From assembly GCF_029643425.1 (NCBI RefSeq), contig NZ_CP119106.1, positions 62,001 through 126,000 on the forward strand: DNA of 64,000 bases, in the 5' to 3' direction. Positions 35,512 through 43,828 of this stretch are shown one piece after another (the first letter of the stretch is position 1; every line of letters starts with the position of its first letter). This DNA is from Isoptericola sp. AK164. Lineage in GTDB: Bacteria; Actinomycetota; Actinomycetes; Actinomycetales; Cellulomonadaceae. The notes beneath the pieces are model-generated. The model saw nothing but the letters and a program-made list of their open reading frames with translations, searched no databases and was not told the origin of the DNA. Both the position numbers and the translations under genes were made by a program.

Positions 35512-37469
35512 GAGCCCTCCCGGGGCGTCAGGGCCACGACCGTGCGCAGGTCGTGTCGGTCGGTGACGTCGAGGTCGAGCCGGGTGAGCCGGTCGCCCCA
35601 GACGTCGCGGAGCAGGGGGTCGTCCAGCGGCCGGTCCACGAGCGCGGCGGGCACCTCGGCGGGCCAGGTCAGCTCCACGGGCGTCGCGTCCTCGAGCGGT
35701 CGGACGACGGCGCGTCCCGGGGTGAGCGTGACGTCCCCGGCGAGCAGGAACCGCACGGTCGTCGGTCCGTGGCCCGCGTCCGGGGCGAGGTCCCAGGCGT
35801 CGGCCACCACGACCCGCGCGGCGCCGTCGGACCGCTCCAGGCGGGTGCTGCGCCGCCAGGACGCGAGCCCCGCCACGGGATAGGCGCCGGCGAGGTCGAG
35901 GGAGAGCCCCTCGACGCCGTCGTCGGTCAGGACCGCGACGTCGCAGGCCGCGAACGCGGGGCCGACACCCTGGGCGGTACCCGCCACCTCGGGCACGCCG
36001 TGCCAGGAGGACTGCATCGTCCAGATGTCGTAGCGGTCGGGCCCGAACGTCTGCGCGGTGTACGTGGGGCGGCCGGCGTCCACCACGACCGGGACGCCGT
36101 CGGACGCGACGACGACGGAGCCGACGTCGTTGTGGTTGTGCGCCTCGCCGTTGTGGCCGCCCTTGGCGGCGAGCGCCAGCCCGTCGGGGGTGCCGGGGCG
36201 CTCGCGGACGAGCAGCACCTGGGTGGACCCCCACCACGTGCGGCGGGGCAGGGGCGGGTCCGCCCCGGCGGCGACGGCGTCGTGCCAGGCGGTGTCGGTC
36301 AGGCCGCGCAGCAGCCGCCCGAGTCCGGCCCCGGGGTCGGCCACAGGGTCGCGGGGACCCACCTGGGCCGCGGCGTAGGCGGCGGCGTCGGCGTCCCCGA
36401 CGGCGCGGGCGGCGCGGTGCAGCGCGTGCCAGGGGTGGACGTCGGTGGGCCGCGCCTGGGAGTCCGCGACGGACAGGTACCAGGACCCGCCGAGCTGCAT
36501 GCGGTGCGGGAACGCGACGGTCTCGCGCAGGGCGGGCGGCACGACGGCGGGGTCGAGGGCGTCGAGCGCGCCGCCGGTGGCGTGCCGGAGCACGTCGAGC
36601 GCCTCCAGCGTGCGGCACGCGCCGTTCCACCAGTAGCCGTAGCCCTCGTCGATGGCGCCGTCGGCGGGTAGGGAGGCGACGTACCGGTCGATGCCCTGCA
36701 GGCACAGGTCGACGACGACGGCGCGGTCGGCGGCGTCGTCGGGGTCGTCGAGGAGGCGCAGGGCGGCGAGGAGCACGTTGCCGTGGATCCACGGGTTCCA
36801 GTTGTGCACGTGCCCGTCCAGGCCGAGCCAGTGCCAGTCGCGACGGCGCAGGAACGGCTCGATCACGCGGGTGCGGGCCTCGTGGCGCAGGCGGGTGCGC
36901 AGGCCGGGGTAGCGGGCGTCGAGGGCCGCGCCGAGCAGGTGGTCGGTCCAGGCGAGCTGGCCGACGACCTCACCGGCCCCGAGGTCGAGGAACGGGTCGG
37001 TGACGGTGGGCAGCACGGCGCCGTGGACGGCCCGGGTGTCGTCGTGGGCGGGCCAGCACCACGAGCTCTGCTCGCACAGCATCCACAGCCCGTCGGCGAC
37101 CTCGTCGGTCCAGGCGTCGTCGCCGGTCACGGCGGCGGCGACCACGGCCCGCGACAGCCGGCGCTGACGGGTGAAGACGAGCTGTTCGTGGGTGTCGCGG
37201 TCGCCGTCGCGGTGCACCCGGACGGCGGTGCTGGCCAGCGGCTGCGGCCAGGGGGTGCCGAGGTCGGAGCGGGCGCGGTCGACGACGGCCGCGGCGGACG
37301 CGCGGTGCAGGGCACCTGTGCCGGGTTCCCACACGCCGCGGTCGGTGGCCGGGGCGAGCGGGAGCGCGGTCCCGGGTGGGCGCAGCAGCTCCCGGAGCGC
37401 GGTGTGGTGGGCCTCCTCGGCGCCGACGGCGGCGGCCAGGGGCCCGGTGAAGCGTTCTGCGGTAGCCAT
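35508..37469 (-). CDS. Heparinase II/III-like polysaccharide lyase, cytoplasmic
   Basis: 653 residues without a signal peptide. The N-terminal half is an alpha-helical toroid with HVHNWNPWIHGNVLLAALRLL and DEGYGYWWNGACRTLEAL, the segments that carry the catalytic Asn/His/Tyr in heparinase II/III enzymes. The C-terminal half is a beta-sandwich with KGGHNGEAHNHNDVGSVVV, the family's histidine-rich signature. It would cleave imported uronate-containing oligosaccharides by beta-elimination, giving the unsaturated ends used by GH88. Exact glycan unknown. GAGGAG abuts the ATG. First gene of a two-gene operon with the second hybrid regulator; divergent from the DUF2264 gene. Confidence 0.85.
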   Translation of the reverse strand: MATAERFTGPLAAAVGAEEAHHTALRELLRPPGTALPLAPATDRGVWEPGTGALHRASAAAVVDRARSDLGTPWPQPLASTAVRVHRDGDRDTHEQLVFTRQRRLSRAVVAAAVTGDDAWTDEVADGLWMLCEQSSWCWPAHDDTRAVHGAVLPTVTDPFLDLGAGEVVGQLAWTDHLLGAALDARYPGLRTRLRHEARTRVIEPFLRRRDWHWLGLDGHVHNWNPWIHGNVLLAALRLLDDPDDAADRAVVVDLCLQGIDRYVASLPADGAIDEGYGYWWNGACRTLEALDVLRHATGGALDALDPAVVPPALRETVAFPHRMQLGGSWYLSVADSQARPTDVHPWHALHRAARAVGDADAAAYAAAQVGPRDPVADPGAGLGRLLRGLTDTAWHDAVAAGADPPLPRRTWWGSTQVLLVRERPGTPDGLALAAKGGHNGEAHNHNDVGSVVVASDGVPVVVDAGRPTYTAQTFGPDRYDIWTMQSSWHGVPEVAGTAQGVGPAFAACDVAVLTDDGVEGLSLDLAGAYPVAGLASWRRSTRLERSDGAARVVVADAWDLAPDAGHGPTTVRFLLAGDVTLTPGRAVVRPLEDATPVELTWPAEVPAALVDRPLDDPLLRDVWGDRLTRLDLDVTDRHDLRTVVALTPREGS

Positions 37470-37498
37470 CTCTCCTCGTTGAGATCAGTTCAGCAGCC

Positions 37499-37518
37499 AA
37501 ACGATCGGAAACGATCAT
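37499..37518. promoter_or_regulatory. Operator of the hybrid regulators, copy 2
   Basis: AAACGATCGGAAACGATCAT, the same direct-repeat design (AACGATC type, 10-bp period) as at 24807-24826. It lies 30 nt upstream of the lyase ATG and just upstream of the promoter for the DUF2264 gene, so one site could control both directions. Confidence 0.7.
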
Positions 37519-37536
37519 CACGGTACAGCAACACGG

Positions 37537-37566
37537 TTGACATGGCGAGAACGTGCCCGATTTACT
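37537..37566 (+). promoter_or_regulatory. Promoter of the DUF2264-binding protein-permease operon
   Basis: TTGACA (37537-37542), an 18-bp spacer and TTTACT (37561-37566). Start expected near 37573, giving a leader of about 65 nt. Confidence 0.55.
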
Positions 37567-37638
37567 TCGAACGTGTTCGGTCAGGGATGACCACATCTGA
37601 TCGCTTCGGCGACCAGTCCATCGACGAAGAAGGACGAG

Positions 37639-39555
37639 ATGCTCGAGTCGACGACGCTCGCCGCAGGGTCCGCCGCCGCGGACGCCTGGGACCGGGACCG
37701 GTGGGCCGCCCACGCGGACCGGATGCTCGCGGCCGTCGTCCCGTTCACCTCTCCCGGTGGCTCGCTGGTCACCCTGCCCGGTGCCGAGGGCGGCTACGGC
37801 CGGGCGATCGACGGCCTCGAGGGCTTCGCCCGCACCTTCCTGCTCGGCGGCTTCCGCCTCGCGGGGGAGCGAGGCGCGGACCCCCACGGCTACGCCGACC
37901 GGTTCGCCACGGGCCTGGACGCCGGCACCGACCCGCACCACCCGGAGCGCTGGCAGCGCTTGTCCGAGCACGCCCAGGCCAAGGTCGAGGCCGCCTCCAT
38001 CGCGCTGGTGCTCGACATGACGCGCCCCTGGATCTGGGACCGGCTCGACGCCCGGGTGCAGGAGCAGGTCGTCGACTACCTCGCCGAGGCCGTCGGCGAC
38101 GACACCTATCCCCGCATCAACTGGGTCTGGTTCCGCCTCGTGGTGCAGACGTTCCTGCGCGGCGTCGGCGGGCCGCACTCCGTGGCCGAGATGCGCGAGG
38201 ACCTCGCCACCCACGACACCTTCGCCCGTCGCGACGGCTGGCTCGCCGACGGCGCGGAGCGGTCCTTCGACCACTACAACGGCTGGGCCCTGCACCTGTA
38301 CCCGACGCTCTGGGCGCGGATGGCCGGTGCCGCCGATCTGGCCGCCGCGCGACGCGCGGACGACGTCGCCCGGCTCGACCGGTTCCTCACCGACGCCCTG
38401 GCGCTGGTCGGCGGGGACGGCTCCCCGCTGGTCCAGGGCCGGTCGCTCGCCTACCGCTTCGCCGCCGCCGCGCCGTTCTGGGTCGGTGCGATCGCCGAGG
38501 TCCCCTCGCACGCGCCGGGCCGGCTGCGCCGTGCCGCCTCCGCCGTCGTCGGCCACTTCGCCGACCACGGCGCCCCCGACGACGACGGGCTGCTCACGCT
38601 GGGCTGGCACCACGCCTGGCCCCGGATCGCCCAGGCCTACTCCGGTCCCGGCTCGCCGTACTGGGCGAGCAAGGGGATGCTCGGCCTCGCGCTGCCCGCC
38701 GACCACCCCGCCTGGACGGCCCCCGCCGAGCCGCTGCCCGTCGAGTCCGGCGACGTGCTGCGCACCGTCGCCGCCCCCGGCTGGATCGTCTCGGGCACCC
38801 GCGCCGACGGGATCGTGCGGGTCGTCAACCACGGCACCGACCACGCCCTGCCCGGCGCCGACGTCGGCGACTCGCCGTTGTACGCGCGGCTCGGCTACTC
38901 GACGGCCACCAGCCCGTGGCTCGACGAGGCGAGCTGGGCCTCCCCGGCCGAACAGTCCGTGACCCTGCTGGACGCCGCGGGACGGGCCAGCCACCGCGCC
39001 GGGTTCGAGACCCTCCGCGCACCGGACCTCGCCGCCGACGGCGGTACCCCGGTCGCGGTCGCCGCCTCCCGCGCCGCCGCGCACTGGCTCGACGTCGCCC
39101 CCGGGCAGCGCGACCACGGCTCCGGACGCCACGGCACGACGGCGCCGGCCGGCACGATCACGACCGCCTCGCTGGTCCGCGGCCCCTGGGAGGTGCGCTG
39201 CGTGCGCGTCGAGGAGGTGCCCGACGGCGCCTCCCCGGTCGCGCTGCGGGTCTCCGGCTGGCCCACGGTCGCCGGCGACGGGCTCGAATCCCGCGTCGAC
39301 CCGCTCCTCGGCGACTGGCAGCCGGTCGTCACCGAACGTGCCGACGCCAGCCCGCTGGGCGACCCCGCGCGCGTGCCGGCGCTGGACACCGCGGTCGAGA
39401 CCGGACGGTGGCTCGCGGCGCTGGTGACCCTGCGCGGCGACGTCCCCGACCGACCCGACCCCCCGGCGGACGACCCCGCCGCCCTCACGCTCGACGGCAC
39501 CGACGCCGTCGTCCGATGGCCCGACGGCGTCACCACGACGACCCGGCTGGTCTGA
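37639..39555 (+). CDS. DUF2264 protein, probable cytoplasmic glycoside hydrolase of the uronate locus
   Basis: 638 residues, no signal peptide. DUF2264 signatures: AADRMLAAVVPFTSPGG-type start (HADRMLAAVVPFTSPGG), LPGAEGGYGRAIDGLEGFAR, NWVWFRLVVQTFLRGVGG, SFDHYNGWALHLYPTLWAR, and GPGSPYWASKGMLGLALP. The fold is an alpha-toroid with a C-terminal sandwich, related to lyases and GH88-like hydrolases. As far as I recall the family is now classed in CAZy as GH154 with beta-glucuronidase members; that is recollection, not sequence proof. First gene of the long operon, with AAGGACGAG before the ATG. Confidence 0.85.
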   Translation: MLESTTLAAGSAAADAWDRDRWAAHADRMLAAVVPFTSPGGSLVTLPGAEGGYGRAIDGLEGFARTFLLGGFRLAGERGADPHGYADRFATGLDAGTDPHHPERWQRLSEHAQAKVEAASIALVLDMTRPWIWDRLDARVQEQVVDYLAEAVGDDTYPRINWVWFRLVVQTFLRGVGGPHSVAEMREDLATHDTFARRDGWLADGAERSFDHYNGWALHLYPTLWARMAGAADLAAARRADDVARLDRFLTDALALVGGDGSPLVQGRSLAYRFAAAAPFWVGAIAEVPSHAPGRLRRAASAVVGHFADHGAPDDDGLLTLGWHHAWPRIAQAYSGPGSPYWASKGMLGLALPADHPAWTAPAEPLPVESGDVLRTVAAPGWIVSGTRADGIVRVVNHGTDHALPGADVGDSPLYARLGYSTATSPWLDEASWASPAEQSVTLLDAAGRASHRAGFETLRAPDLAADGGTPVAVAASRAAAHWLDVAPGQRDHGSGRHGTTAPAGTITTASLVRGPWEVRCVRVEEVPDGASPVALRVSGWPTVAGDGLESRVDPLLGDWQPVVTERADASPLGDPARVPALDTAVETGRWLAALVTLRGDVPDRPDPPADDPAALTLDGTDAVVRWPDGVTTTTRLV

Positions 39556-39625
39556 GCACCGAACCGATCCGAAACCTGTCACGACGGTCTGACGAGGGAC
39601 CGTCCACTCGAAGGAGAGAGCACAG

Positions 39626-40954
39626 ATGAAGCGCACGATCCCCACCGCGGCCGGTGCGGCCGCCGCGGTCGTCCTGGCCCTGACCGCGTGCAGCGGCGGC
39701 ACCGCCGACGAGGCCGGTGGCGGCGGCGGTGACGACACCGCGGCGCCCGCCGAGGACGAGGCCGTCACGTTGTCCCTGGCCGGGTGGAGCCTGTCGACCA
39801 CGCCGGAGTTCCAGACCCTCGCGGACGCGTTCCACGAGGAGAACCCGAACGTGACCGTCGAGCTCCAGGAGTATGACGCCTCGGAGTACGACACCCAGAT
39901 GACCGCCGACCTGGCGGCCGGCAGCGCCCCCGACATGTACGTGCTGAAGAACCTCAAGAACTTCTGGACGTACTACGACGGCGCGCAGCTCCTCGACGTC
40001 TCCGACGTCACCGCCGAGCTCGACCCGGCTACCGGCGGCGCCGACTTCTACGAGGTCGACGGCGCGAGCTGGGCGGTGCCCTACCGCCAGGACTCCTGGT
40101 TCCTCTACTACAACCAGGACCTGTTCGACGAGGCCGGCGTGGACGCCCCGGACGGCTCGTGGACCTGGGACGACTACGTCACCGCGGCGCAGGACGTCAC
40201 CGAGGGGCTCGGGGACAGCGACGCGCTCGGCGCCTACCAGCACTCCTGGCAGTCCGTGGTGCAGGGCTTCGCCCTGGCCCAGAGCGAGGGCGCCGAGCTC
40301 ACCAGCGGCGACTTCGGCTACCTCGAGCCGTTCTACGACCGTGCCGTCGAGCTGCAGGACAGCGATGCCCAGGTCGACTTCGGCACCGTGACCACGAACC
40401 AGCTCACCTACCAGGCGCAGTTCGGCACCCAGCAGGCCGCCATGATGCCGATGGGCTCCTGGTACGTGGCCACGCTGCTGGCGCAGCAGGAGTCCGGCGA
40501 CGCCGACGAGTTCAACTGGGGCATGGCCCCGATCCCGCAGGTCGACTCCTCGACCACCGGCATGGACGCCACCCCGGTGACGTTCGGCGACCCGACCGGT
40601 CTGGGCATCAACCCGGCCATCGACGAGGCCAAGGTCGACGCCGCGAAGGAGTTCCTGGCCTTCGCCGCCGGTGAGGGCGGCGCGGACGCGCTCGCCGCGA
40701 TCGGCATCACCCCGGCCCTGCTGAGCGACGGCGTCGTGGACACCTACTTCGGCCTCGACGGGGTCCCGGGCGACGAGCTGTCGCAGTTCGCGTTCGCCAC
40801 GCACGACACCCGCCCGGAGAACCCGGTCGACCCGGACACCGCCGCCCTGCAGAACATCCTGGGCGACACCCACTCGGAGATCATGTCCGAGTCGTCGTCC
40901 GTGGCCGACGCGATCGCCGGCGCCGAGGACCGCGCCGCCTCCGAGGTCGGCTGA
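39626..40954 (+). CDS. ABC transporter sugar-binding lipoprotein
   Basis: 442 residues. Lipoprotein signal peptide with lipobox LTAC and lipidated C22, a Gly/Asp-rich linker, then an extracellular solute-binding protein family 1 fold: LADAFHEENPNVTVELQEYD, LAAGSAPDMYVLKNLKNFW, WAVPYRQDSWFLYYNQDLFD, QQAAMMPMGSWYVATLL. It would capture oligosaccharides for the two permeases downstream. AAGGAGAG is well spaced before the ATG. Its stop codon (40952-40954) marks the exact start of an 88-bp tandem duplication that separates it from the permeases. Confidence 0.95.
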   Translation: MKRTIPTAAGAAAAVVLALTACSGGTADEAGGGGGDDTAAPAEDEAVTLSLAGWSLSTTPEFQTLADAFHEENPNVTVELQEYDASEYDTQMTADLAAGSAPDMYVLKNLKNFWTYYDGAQLLDVSDVTAELDPATGGADFYEVDGASWAVPYRQDSWFLYYNQDLFDEAGVDAPDGSWTWDDYVTAAQDVTEGLGDSDALGAYQHSWQSVVQGFALAQSEGAELTSGDFGYLEPFYDRAVELQDSDAQVDFGTVTTNQLTYQAQFGTQQAAMMPMGSWYVATLLAQQESGDADEFNWGMAPIPQVDSSTTGMDATPVTFGDPTGLGINPAIDEAKVDAAKEFLAFAAGEGGADALAAIGITPALLSDGVVDTYFGLDGVPGDELSQFAFATHDTRPENPVDPDTAALQNILGDTHSEIMSESSSVADAIAGAEDRAASEVG

Positions 40955-41126
40955 CCCGGAGGTGCAGCGCACGGTGAGGGCCGAGGCACGAGGCACTCGC
41001 CGGAAGCGGAACCGCAGGGTCGGCCGATGGAGCACAGGCTGACCCGGAGGTGCAGCGCACGGTGAGGGCCGAGGCACGAGGCACTCGCCGGAAGCGGAAC
41101 CGCAGGGTCGGCCGATGGAGCACAGG
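40951..41126. repeat. 88-bp exact tandem duplication between binding-protein and permease genes
   Basis: The units 40951-41038 and 41039-41126 appear identical, each beginning CTGACCCGGAGGTGCAGCGC and ending in GATGGAGCACAGG. A third partial CTGACCCA follows at 41127. The first unit starts one base before the TGA stop of the binding protein. Perfect identity points to a recent duplication. Confidence 0.95.
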
Positions 41127-41140
41127 CTGACCCACAGGCT

Positions 41141-41175
41141 CCCGGGGGCACCGCGACGACCGCGGTGCCCCCGGG
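41141..41175 (+). terminator. Strong stem-loop between binding protein and permeases (attenuator or mRNA stabiliser)
   Basis: CCCGGGGGCACCGCG (41141-41155) pairs perfectly with CGCGGTGCCCCCGGG (41161-41175) around a 5-nt loop. In sugar ABC operons such hairpins lower permease relative to binding-protein expression, by partial termination or by blocking 3' decay. Confidence 0.8.
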
Positions 41176-41205
41176 CCACCACACCGCCCAGACACAGGAG
41201 TCACC

Positions 41206-42168
41206 ATGGCGACGATCGCCGTCGACGACCGCAGCAGCGGGGCGTCCGGCCCGAGCCCCGCGGCCCCGCCCGGCCCCCGTCGGCGCCGGCCGGGCAGTCG
41301 GCTCAAGTTGCGCAACACCCTCATCGGGTGGAGCTTCATCCTGCCGAACTTCCTCGGCTTCGGTCTGCTGACCCTCATCCCCGTCGTCACGCTGTTCTAC
41401 CTGTCGCTGACGGAGTGGAACGTGTTCGGCGGCGCCGAGTTCATCGGCCTGGACAACTACACGCGGATGATCGGCGACACCAGCTATCACACCGCGCTGT
41501 TCAACACGATCTACTACTCCGCCGTCCACATCCCCGCCACGCTGGTGGCGTCGCTGGGCCTGGCGCTGCTGCTCAACCGCAAGCTGCGCGGCGTGGCGTT
41601 CTTCCGCACGGTGGCGTTCTTCCCGTACATCACCTCGATCGTCGCCATCGCCGTGGTGTGGAACATGCTGTTCAGCCCGGAGTACGGCCCGATCAACCAG
41701 TTCCTGACGTTCCTCGGTGTGGACGACCCGCCCGGGTGGACGACGTCGGCGGACTCCTCGATGCCCGCCGTGATCATCGTCGGCGTGTGGCGCGAGATGG
41801 GCTACTACATGCTGCTGCTGCTCGCCGGTCTGCAGACCGTGCCGGGCGAGCTCTACGAGGCCGCCCGCGTCGACGGCGCCGGCGCCTGGGGCCGTTTCTG
41901 GAACGTCACGCTGCCGTGCCTGCGCCCCACGATGTTCTTCGTCACCGTGATCCTGACGATCAACAGCCTCAAGGTCTTCGACCTCATCCTCGTCATGACC
42001 GACGGCGGACCCGGCCAGTCGACGCTGGTGCTGAGCCAGTTCATCTACTCCAAGGGCTTCGAGGAGAACCAGTTCGGGTACGCCTCCGCGGTGGCCGTGA
42101 CCCTGTTCTTCATCTGCATCGCCGTGACGATCTTCCAGTTCTTCTGGAACCGCAGGAAGGACGCCTGA
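41206..42168 (+). CDS. ABC transporter permease, MalF/UgpA type
   Basis: 320 residues with six membrane segments after a polar, Pro-rich N-terminus (FILPNFLGFGLLTLIPVVTL is the first). The EAA loop reads ELYEAARVDGAGAWGRFWNV, which docks to the ATPase. Typical first permease of carbohydrate (CUT1) importers. The start codon follows AGGAG by 6 nt. Stop overlaps the next gene's ATG (TGATG). No ATPase gene is present; a shared MsmK/UgpC-type ATPase elsewhere is expected. Confidence 0.95.
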   Translation: MATIAVDDRSSGASGPSPAAPPGPRRRRPGSRLKLRNTLIGWSFILPNFLGFGLLTLIPVVTLFYLSLTEWNVFGGAEFIGLDNYTRMIGDTSYHTALFNTIYYSAVHIPATLVASLGLALLLNRKLRGVAFFRTVAFFPYITSIVAIAVVWNMLFSPEYGPINQFLTFLGVDDPPGWTTSADSSMPAVIIVGVWREMGYYMLLLLAGLQTVPGELYEAARVDGAGAWGRFWNVTLPCLRPTMFFVTVILTINSLKVFDLILVMTDGGPGQSTLVLSQFIYSKGFEENQFGYASAVAVTLFFICIAVTIFQFFWNRRKDA

Positions 42169-43064
42169 TGACCACCGTCTCCCCGACGACCTCCGTCGAC
42201 GCGTCGACCTCGCCGCTGCGGCCCGCCCAGGTGCGCGCCCGGTGGAAGCGCCAGGCGTCCCGCGCCGTCGGCTACGCCGCGCTGCTCGTGGCCGCCGCCG
42301 GCATCCTGCTGCCGTTCGTGTGGATGGTCATCTCCTCGCTGAAGGAGAACAACCAGGTCTTCACCGTGCCGCTGCAGTGGATCCCGGATCCCGTGGTGTG
42401 GCAGAACTACATCGACATCTGGGCGAAGTCCGACATGGTCACCTGGATCAAGAACACGCTGATCCTGTCCGTGAGCGTGACGTTCCTGCAGGTGCTGACC
42501 GGCAGCTTCGCCGCCTACGGGTTCTCCAAGATGCGGTTCCCCGGCCGCGACGCGCTGTTCCTGCTGTACGTGGCGACCATCGCGGTGCCGTGGCAGGCGT
42601 ACATGATCCCGCAGTTCGTCATGCTCTCGAACATCGGGCTGTCGAACACCCTGTGGTCGATCCTGGCGCTGCAGACCTTCAGCGCGTTCGGCGTGTTCCT
42701 CATGAAGCAGTACTACGAGTCGATCCCGGAGTCGCTGTCCGAGGCGGCCCGGATCGACGGCATGAGCGAGTACGGCATCTGGCGGCGCATCATCCTGCCG
42801 CTGTCCACGCCGGCGATCGCCAGCCTGACGCTGCTGACCTTCGTCAACACCTGGAACGACTACCTCGGGCCGCTGATCTACCTGCGCAGCCCGGAGCTGT
42901 GGACGCTGCAGCTCGGTCTGCAGACGTTCGTCGGGCAGTACAACGCCGAGCACGCGCTCATCATGGCCGGCTCGGTGATCTCGGTGCTGCCGATCGCCGT
43001 GATCTTCCTGCTCGGGCAGAAGTTCTTCGTCCGCGGGATCGCCACCACGGGGGTCAAGGGATGA
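42168..43064 (+). CDS. ABC transporter permease, MalG/UgpE type
   Basis: 298 residues, six membrane segments: GYAALLVAAAGILLPFVWMV first, then the NTLILSVSVTFLQVLTGSFAAYGFSK region. EAA loop: SLSEAARIDGMSEYGIWRRI. Second permease of the CUT1 importer. Its ATG overlaps the preceding stop by one base, and its own TGA overlaps the next ATG, so the genes are translationally coupled. Confidence 0.95.
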   Translation: MTTVSPTTSVDASTSPLRPAQVRARWKRQASRAVGYAALLVAAAGILLPFVWMVISSLKENNQVFTVPLQWIPDPVVWQNYIDIWAKSDMVTWIKNTLILSVSVTFLQVLTGSFAAYGFSKMRFPGRDALFLLYVATIAVPWQAYMIPQFVMLSNIGLSNTLWSILALQTFSAFGVFLMKQYYESIPESLSEAARIDGMSEYGIWRRIILPLSTPAIASLTLLTFVNTWNDYLGPLIYLRSPELWTLQLGLQTFVGQYNAEHALIMAGSVISVLPIAVIFLLGQKFFVRGIATTGVKG

Positions 43065-43786
43065 GCACGAGCACCCGACACCAGGGCCGCCGTCGGCTCG
43101 TCAGCCAGGAGATGTACGAGACGGTGTTCGGCACCGTGTACATCGGGCTGGCCACCAACGTCCTGCTCGTGGTGGCCACGCTGCCGCTGCTCGTGGTGCT
43201 GCTGACCACCGACCCGACCGTGTCGTGGCCGGCGTTCGCGCTGCTCGCCCCGCTGCTGGCCCCGGCCCTGGTCGCGGCCTTCGCGGTCTTCACGGCGTTC
43301 TCCACCGACGGCTCGACCGCCGCGGTGCGGACCTTCTGGCGGGCCTACCGCCGGCACGCGCGCCGGGCGCTGGCGATCGGCGCGCTGGCGAGCGCCGCCG
43401 TCGTCGTCCTGGCCGTGGACGTCGTCGCCGTCTGGGGCGCACGGATCGGCGCCGCCGCGATCCCGGTGTTCGGCACCCTGCTGGTGCTGGCCGTGCTCAC
43501 CGCCCTGGTCGCGCTCGCCGCGATCCCGGTGCTGCCCGGGGTGCGGCTGCGCGACCTGCTGCGCACCAGCCTCTACCTCGCGGTGCGCCGCTGGTACCTC
43601 AGCGTCACCGCGCTGGCGGTGCTCGGCCTGCTCGCCGGCGTGGTGGTGACCAGCCCCGCCATCGGGCTCGGGTTCGCCACCGCACCCCTGCTGTTCGTCG
43701 TCTGGGGCGGTTGCCGCGTCGCGCTGCGGTCCGTCGTGCCCGACGGCGCCACCCCGGCCGCGCACGGCACCGCCGTCCCCTCCTGA
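43061..43786 (+). CDS. YesL-like (DUF624) membrane protein
   Basis: 241 residues with about six hydrophobic helices. The N-terminal YETVFGTVYIGLATNVLLVV and the following VFTAFSTDGSTAAVRTFWRAYRR match the DUF624/YesL pattern. YesL-type proteins are encoded with uronate and pectin oligosaccharide transporters in Firmicutes, where their role is undefined; a helper of import is plausible. Overlaps the permease by 4 nt (ATGA). Confidence 0.85.
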   Translation: MSTSTRHQGRRRLVSQEMYETVFGTVYIGLATNVLLVVATLPLLVVLLTTDPTVSWPAFALLAPLLAPALVAAFAVFTAFSTDGSTAAVRTFWRAYRRHARRALAIGALASAAVVVLAVDVVAVWGARIGAAAIPVFGTLLVLAVLTALVALAAIPVLPGVRLRDLLRTSLYLAVRRWYLSVTALAVLGLLAGVVVTSPAIGLGFATAPLLFVVWGGCRVALRSVVPDGATPAAHGTAVPS

Positions 43787-43828
43787 ACCTCCCCACGGTG
43801 CCCCGGCGCCGGAAAGCGAGACCCACCG

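Noticed and set aside
40744-41529. Minus-strand open frames with repeated segments across the 88-bp duplication
   Set aside because: Repetition comes from the DNA duplication; no ribosome-binding site or homology, and they oppose the transporter operon.
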